Below, one piece after another: positions 7,432 through 10,723 of a DNA stretch of 10,723 bases (within the stretch, counting starts at the first letter, position 1; every line of letters begins with the position of its first letter). The notes under the pieces were generated by a model that saw only the letters and a list, made by a program, of their open reading frames with translations, made no database searches and was not told the DNA's origin. Position numbers and translations under genes: made by a program. This DNA is from Verrucomicrobiota bacterium (GTDB taxonomy: Bacteria > Verrucomicrobiota > Verrucomicrobiia > Limisphaerales > UBA9464), in assembly GCA_026397675.1 (NCBI GenBank), contig JAPLUH010000333.1, positions 1 to 10,723 on the forward strand. Reading direction: 5' to 3'.

Positions 7432-8787
7432 GTGCAATTCAAGTTCAAGCCGATCGATGGGGCCGTGGTGGCTCCTCAAGGGTTCCTCGCGGGCGGGGTT
7501 TTCTGTGACATTAAGCGTCTGGGTACCGGCAAGGGCTCCGATAAGGGGCGCAAGCGGGACCTTTGCCTACTGGTCAGCGAGACTCCTGCGGCGGTGGCGG
7601 GTCTCTTCACGACGAACCAGATTTGCGCCGCGCCAGTGAAGGTCTGTGTCTCCCGAGTGGCCAAGGGGGTCGCCCAGGCCGTGGTGGTCAACAGCGGTAA
7701 CGCGAATGCCTGCACTGGGCGTCAAGGCATGAAGGACGCCCTGGCCATGACGGGATTGGCCGAGAAGGTGTTGGGTCTTTCCACCGGACGGGTGCTGGTC
7801 GGATCCACTGGTCGGATTGGCGTACAAATGCCGATGGAGCAGGTGGCTGCAGGGATTGTCGCAGCGGCTGAGGTTCTGGGTGCTACGCCAGAGCACGCGG
7901 CCCACGCGGCCGAGGCCATTATGACCAGCGACTCGCGCCCTAAGACGATCGGGATCGAATTCAAGATTGGGAGGCGGATTGTCCGTATTGGCGGCATGTG
8001 CAAAGGGGCCGGCATGATCCAACCTGGCATGTCACCGACCGGAGCCCGTCCGGCAACCGCTCCGAGTGGGGTGCCGGCCGGATTGCATGCCACCATGTTG
8101 TGCTTCATCACCACGGATGCCGACATCGCTGCCAAGCCTCTTCAGAGCGCCCTCAACGAAGCGGTGGCCTCGAGCTTCAACCGAATCACCGTGGATGGGG
8201 ACATGAGCACCAATGACACGGTCTTGGCCCTCGCTAACGGGTTGGCTGGAAATCCCGCTATCCGGAAGGCCTCTGGCAAAGACTTCGAGACCTTTCAGGC
8301 GGCTCTGTCGCATGTGTGTCTGTCATTGGCCAAAATGATCGTGTGCGACGGCGAGGGGGTTCACCGCGTGGTGACGGTTCGCGTCGAGAGTGCGCGGTCT
8401 TTTGCCGATGCTGATGCCGCCGCCCGAGCGGTGGCCAACAGCGCCCTGGTCAAGACCAGTTGGCACGGAGGAGACCCCAATTGGGGACGGATCATCGATG
8501 CCTTGGGATACAGTTCGGCCAAGATCGTGGAGGACAAGGTAGACATCGGCTATGCTGCTTCGGGAACCCGAAAAGTCCTCTGGAGCTTGCGCCGAGGACA
8601 GCCGACCAAGACACCGTTTGCCGATTTGTGGAACGCCGTCCAGGCCGACACCTTCGAGTTGCATATCCGACTCAACCTGGGAAAGGCCTCGGCCGTGATG
8701 TACGCGGCGGACTTGACTGAGGAGTATGTGGATTTCAACAAGGGCGCCATCGCAGACCCGAGCCAAGCAGGAGCGTTGGGCGGCTAA
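7432..8787 (+). CDS. argJ: Bifunctional glutamate N-acetyltransferase / ornithine acetyltransferase (ArgJ)
   Basis: 451 residues from GTG 7432; the frame is open back to TTG 7273, which overlaps the RNase stop. I chose 7432 because the family begins shortly before the GAVVAPQGFLAGGV motif, and the extra 53 residues (Arg-rich, GTRLRLRLR) look non-coding. ArgJ moves the acetyl group from N-acetylornithine to glutamate, and in bifunctional forms also uses acetyl-CoA, in cyclic arginine synthesis. Motifs: VVVNSGNANACTG, STGRIGVQMP (oxyanion loop region), RIGGMCKGAGMIQP, the self-cleavage site ATMLCF (Ala220-Thr221, Thr the nucleophile), FNRITVDGDMSTNDT and GGDPNWGRI. Between KGAGMIQP and ATML there are 21 residues where the family usually has about two (for example NM). 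The ending, YVDFNKGAIADPSQAGALGG, also runs past the usual short tail. Arginine regulation is not evident: no ARG box seen. Confidence 0.92.
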   Translation: MQFKFKPIDGAVVAPQGFLAGGVFCDIKRLGTGKGSDKGRKRDLCLLVSETPAAVAGLFTTNQICAAPVKVCVSRVAKGVAQAVVVNSGNANACTGRQGMKDALAMTGLAEKVLGLSTGRVLVGSTGRIGVQMPMEQVAAGIVAAAEVLGATPEHAAHAAEAIMTSDSRPKTIGIEFKIGRRIVRIGGMCKGAGMIQPGMSPTGARPATAPSGVPAGLHATMLCFITTDADIAAKPLQSALNEAVASSFNRITVDGDMSTNDTVLALANGLAGNPAIRKASGKDFETFQAALSHVCLSLAKMIVCDGEGVHRVVTVRVESARSFADADAAARAVANSALVKTSWHGGDPNWGRIIDALGYSSAKIVEDKVDIGYAASGTRKVLWSLRRGQPTKTPFADLWNAVQADTFELHIRLNLGKASAVMYAADLTEEYVDFNKGAIADPSQAGALGG

Positions 8788-8792
8788 AGACC

Positions 8793-8806
8793 CTGTCATC
8801 CGACAG
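8793..8806. terminator. Weak hairpin just after argJ
   Basis: CTGTC-ATCC-GACAG forms a 5-bp stem beginning 5 bases after the argJ stop. No T run follows, so it is not a standard intrinsic terminator. It could protect the 3' end of the transcript or be chance. The remaining 95 or so bases up to yggS show nothing firm. Confidence 0.25.
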
Positions 8807-8901
8807 AATTCCTCGACACCGACTTCTAGACTGAACACTGCGGGTGGCAGACGCTCACCTTCGACAAGTTGCCTGTCAGCCGGAGAGGCCTAACAAGGAT
8901 C

Positions 8902-9618
8902 TCAAACATCGGCGGGAGCGACTGCGTCGCTCCGGCGCGGGCGCTCTCCGAAGAGGGCCGTTCCTACTCTCACCAGTGTGGCCCCTTCTTCGATGGCTAC
9001 TTCCAAGTCGCCACTCATTCCCATGCTAAGAATGGGCAATGGGGCTCCCAGCAGGTCGGCGCAACGATCCCGCAGCTCGCGCAAATGGCGAAAAACGGGG
9101 CGTACCCGTTCCGGATCCACTGCGTACGGGGCGATCGTCATCAGGCCGTGGACCTCCAGTTGGGGTAGGCCATTGAGTTGCAGCAACTCGGTCAATAGGC
9201 GATCGAGGTTCCATCCGAATTTGGAGGACTCACCCGCGACATTAACCTCGAGCAGGATGGGCAAGGAACGAGCCTGTTTGATGGCCTGCTTTTGGAGTTC
9301 TTCGGCCAGTGCAAGCGAGTCAACGCCCTGTACGACATGGAATAGGCTGACGGCATCGCGTGATTTGTTGGACTGCAAGTGCCCGATGAAATGCCACTCC
9401 AATTGGCTGGGGCTCTGGGCAATCTTCACCTTGGCCTCCTGGATTCGGTTCTCTCCGAAAAGGGTCAGTCCGGCCGAGGCTGCCTCAGCCACCCGCTCGG
9501 GTGACTGATTTTTGCTCACCGCCATAAGCCGGACTGAGTCCGGTTGGCGACCGGAACGCTCGCACGCCTGGTCGATGCGGCTACGAATGCGGGTGAGGTT
9601 TTCCTGAAGTTCGGACAC
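8902..9618 (-). CDS. yggS: YggS/PLPBP family pyridoxal phosphate homeostasis protein
   Basis: 238 residues, normal for this single-domain alanine-racemase-like barrel. It binds PLP and keeps free PLP and linked amino-acid pools in balance; no enzyme activity is established for the family. Signature pieces in order: LMAVSKNQ (31-38, PLP lysine Lys36), LFGENRIQEAKVK, WHFIGHLQSNKSRD, VQGVDSL, LLEVNVAGESSKFGW, VHGLMTIAP, and LSMGMSGDLEVAIEEGATLVRVGTALFGERP, the phosphate-binding C-terminal end. The last 11 residues (RRSDAVAPADV) are beyond the conserved fold and are encoded partly by a perfect hairpin. The start is GTG (VSELQENL) with no Shine-Dalgarno site. The gene converges on argJ with a 114-base gap. 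In many bacteria yggS sits with proC or cell-division genes; here it does not. Confidence 0.96.
   Translation of the reverse strand: MSELQENLTRIRSRIDQACERSGRQPDSVRLMAVSKNQSPERVAEAASAGLTLFGENRIQEAKVKIAQSPSQLEWHFIGHLQSNKSRDAVSLFHVVQGVDSLALAEELQKQAIKQARSLPILLEVNVAGESSKFGWNLDRLLTELLQLNGLPQLEVHGLMTIAPYAVDPERVRPVFRHLRELRDRCADLLGAPLPILSMGMSGDLEVAIEEGATLVRVGTALFGERPRRSDAVAPADV
8915..8933. repeat. Perfect 8-bp inverted repeat in the 3' end of yggS (REP-like)
   Basis: GGAGCGAC-TGC-GTCGCTCC is a perfect 8-bp stem with a 3-base loop. It lies within the last ten or so codons of yggS, 11 bases from its stop. Short GC-rich palindromes at gene ends between convergent genes are typical places for REP-like repeats. 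Whether it recurs in the genome cannot be told from this window, where I see only one copy. It has no following T run in either direction. Confidence 0.5.
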
Positions 9619-9754
9619 GCGGCAATGCTACACCAGAACGGGTTTCTGCGGGATCAGATTTGTGGGAAAACCGGGGCCTCCGAGGCCGGCTCGTATCGCC
9701 TCGAATGGGTGTAATGGGGTAGATTGTGCCAACAGGGCTTGGAAAGCCGCAGAC
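9619..9754. other. Spacer between the hypothetical gene and yggS
   Basis: 136 bases. A short stem GGCCT-CCG-AGGCC (around 9677-9689) is present, without a T run. No clear -35/-10 pair for yggS is visible on the minus strand. A separate yggS promoter is possible by position only. Confidence 0.3.
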
Positions 9755-10471
9755 CTAATTGACGATGGCCGGCAGAGCGGACATGGACGCGATGGGGCAG
9801 CGCCCGCCGCTCAAGGGGAAGGTGCGCACTCCATGGCTTTTGGTGTTGAACAGTGCCGCATCGGGAACAGATCCCCTCACCAACTGGCTTCGGAAGGGGT
9901 CTGTGCCGGGATAGAGGCAGGCAAACGCCATCGCCGTCAGCAATTGCTCGATGGGATTGGCCGGAACCAAGCCTTGATGGTCCACAATCTCCAACTGTTC
10001 CTCGAAGGATTTGTTTCTGGTGCCCTTGACGATGAAATGAATGGGAATCTTGCGGGGTTCCTCAATGTTTCGATGTCTCACACATTCTAATTTCATTAGC
10101 CACGGGAGGTCGGCCGAGTCCATTGCGTCTCGGCGGAGTGAGGTGAAGCGATCCCGGAAAAGGCAGTTCAATGAGTCGATAGCGTCGAAGTCGCTGACGC
10201 CTTCGAGGATTTTTATGTAGAAATAATTAGGCATCAGTTTCGCGGTATCGAGGATGGCAAGAGCCACTTCGAGCCGTTGATTTTGAACGACCGGATCCAA
10301 TGGGGCTTTCAGGATCTTTTGGCGGGCGTTGCCAGAAAGTCCTTGAAGGCTCTGAGGTGGAACCTCTTGAACCAGATGGTTGATCAACTCGACTTTGCCG
10401 ACAGTTTTGAGAGACGACGCAGCCGCGAAAGCGGATCTGAGTGAGTCGGATTCTGGGGTGTTGTCGGACAT
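9755..10471 (-). CDS. Hypothetical protein, unrecognised family
   Basis: 238 residues from ATG (MSDNTPESDSL). I do not recognise the family. No signal peptide, membrane segment, metal-binding motif or nucleotide-binding loop is visible, so it is probably cytoplasmic. Residues about 10-120 look helical (LRSAFAAASSL, RLEVALAILDTAK, NYFYIKILEGVSDFDAIDSL). A more strand-like part follows (KIPIHFIVKGTRN, 141-153), then FEEQLEIVDHQG and a helix with LLTAMAFACLYPG. After about residue 193 the sequence becomes Arg/Ser/Pro-rich and less protein-like, so the true end could be shorter or a frameshift may be present. Base composition looks less GC-rich than in neighbouring genes. yggS follows 136 bases downstream on the same strand. 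The start has no Shine-Dalgarno site. The steady protein character of residues 1-190 makes a real gene likely. Confidence 0.65.
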   Translation of the reverse strand: MSDNTPESDSLRSAFAAASSLKTVGKVELINHLVQEVPPQSLQGLSGNARQKILKAPLDPVVQNQRLEVALAILDTAKLMPNYFYIKILEGVSDFDAIDSLNCLFRDRFTSLRRDAMDSADLPWLMKLECVRHRNIEEPRKIPIHFIVKGTRNKSFEEQLEIVDHQGLVPANPIEQLLTAMAFACLYPGTDPFRSQLVRGSVPDAALFNTKSHGVRTFPLSGGRCPIASMSALPAIVN

Positions 10472-10723
10472 GTCAGCGAGACGCGGAACCGGATGCCTTG
10501 GACGTAGTCAGGAGGTCTTGGGGACATAGAGTGTCCGTTTTTAAAGGGTACGCGGACAAAATCTGGGCCCTGTGGGCTTGGTGAGCCTTCATTCGCGAAT
10601 GTGTTGACCTCAAGTGATGCTCTGCGTGGGTTGATCGGCGTTCCAGTGAGGTCCCTTGAAGATTTTTTGAAAGTTTTTCGAAAAATAAACACGACTCGGT
10701 AAGCCTTGATGGATTTGTCAGCC
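10472..10723. other. Right-edge non-coding stretch
   Basis: About 250 bases with no convincing gene. A minus-strand frame is open through much of it (102 codons, overlapping the hypothetical gene), but its product is Pro/Ser/Arg-rich without domain character, so I do not call it. It contains the alternative hairpins and, near the edge, an AT-rich patch with the perfect palindrome TTTTTCGAAAAA (10674-10685). It presumably includes the promoter of the hypothetical gene. Confidence 0.4.
10522..10558 (-). promoter_or_regulatory. Two alternative hairpins in the leader of the hypothetical gene
   Basis: On the minus strand the order is TGTCCG, a 15-base loop (CGTACCCTTTAAAAA), CGGACA, a 5-base loop (CTCTA), then TGTCC. 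The middle arm can pair with either the first arm (6 bp) or the last arm (5 bp), so the two hairpins exclude each other. They lie 50-90 bases upstream of the hypothetical gene's start. On the plus strand the shorter hairpin is followed by GTTTTT and could be a weak terminator. The stems are short, so a regulatory role is only a suggestion. Confidence 0.35.

Noticed and set aside
10384..10692. 102-codon minus-strand frame at the right edge
   Set aside because: It overlaps the better-supported 238-residue gene by 88 bases. Its Pro/Ser/Arg-rich product has no domain character, and it covers the hairpin region.

Overview
This is GC-rich chromosomal DNA from a free-living bacterium. Gene content and protein style (secreted FKBP with an N-terminal domain, ArgJ, AceF-type E2 with one lipoyl domain, bacterial CPSF-like metallo-beta-lactamase, few Shine-Dalgarno sites) suggest the Verrucomicrobiota/PVC group. 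That assignment is inference from protein character; there is no rRNA or other marker here to prove it. The window reads as core metabolism, with no phage, IS, CRISPR or tRNA that I can see.

Left block, minus strand (1-5722): a folate (p-aminobenzoate) pair, pabB followed by a pabC-like class IV aminotransferase. They overlap by 4 bases (GTGA), and the pabC-like gene runs off the left edge. Upstream, behind a strong intrinsic terminator, is a secreted FKBP-type prolyl isomerase. Behind a second strong terminator is a two-gene operon, aceF-lpdA, encoding E2 and E3 of a 2-oxoacid dehydrogenase, most likely pyruvate dehydrogenase. No E1 gene is in the window.

Middle block, plus strand (5882-8787): diverging from aceF across a 159-base intergenic region is a metallo-beta-lactamase/beta-CASP RNase of the bacterial CPSF type, then argJ (arginine biosynthesis). 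ArgJ carries an unusual insertion of about 19 residues directly before its self-cleavage site.

Right block, minus strand (8902-10723): yggS (PLP homeostasis), convergent with argJ, with a perfect 8-bp hairpin in its last codons. Next comes an unrecognised 238-residue protein whose less GC-rich leader holds two mutually exclusive hairpins.

The genes are mostly independent housekeeping units. A loose link is PLP: the class IV aminotransferase uses it and YggS manages it. I found no clearly new multi-gene system. The best leads are the ArgJ insertion, the unknown gene with its leader, and the near absence of Shine-Dalgarno sites apart from the overlapped pabC-like start.
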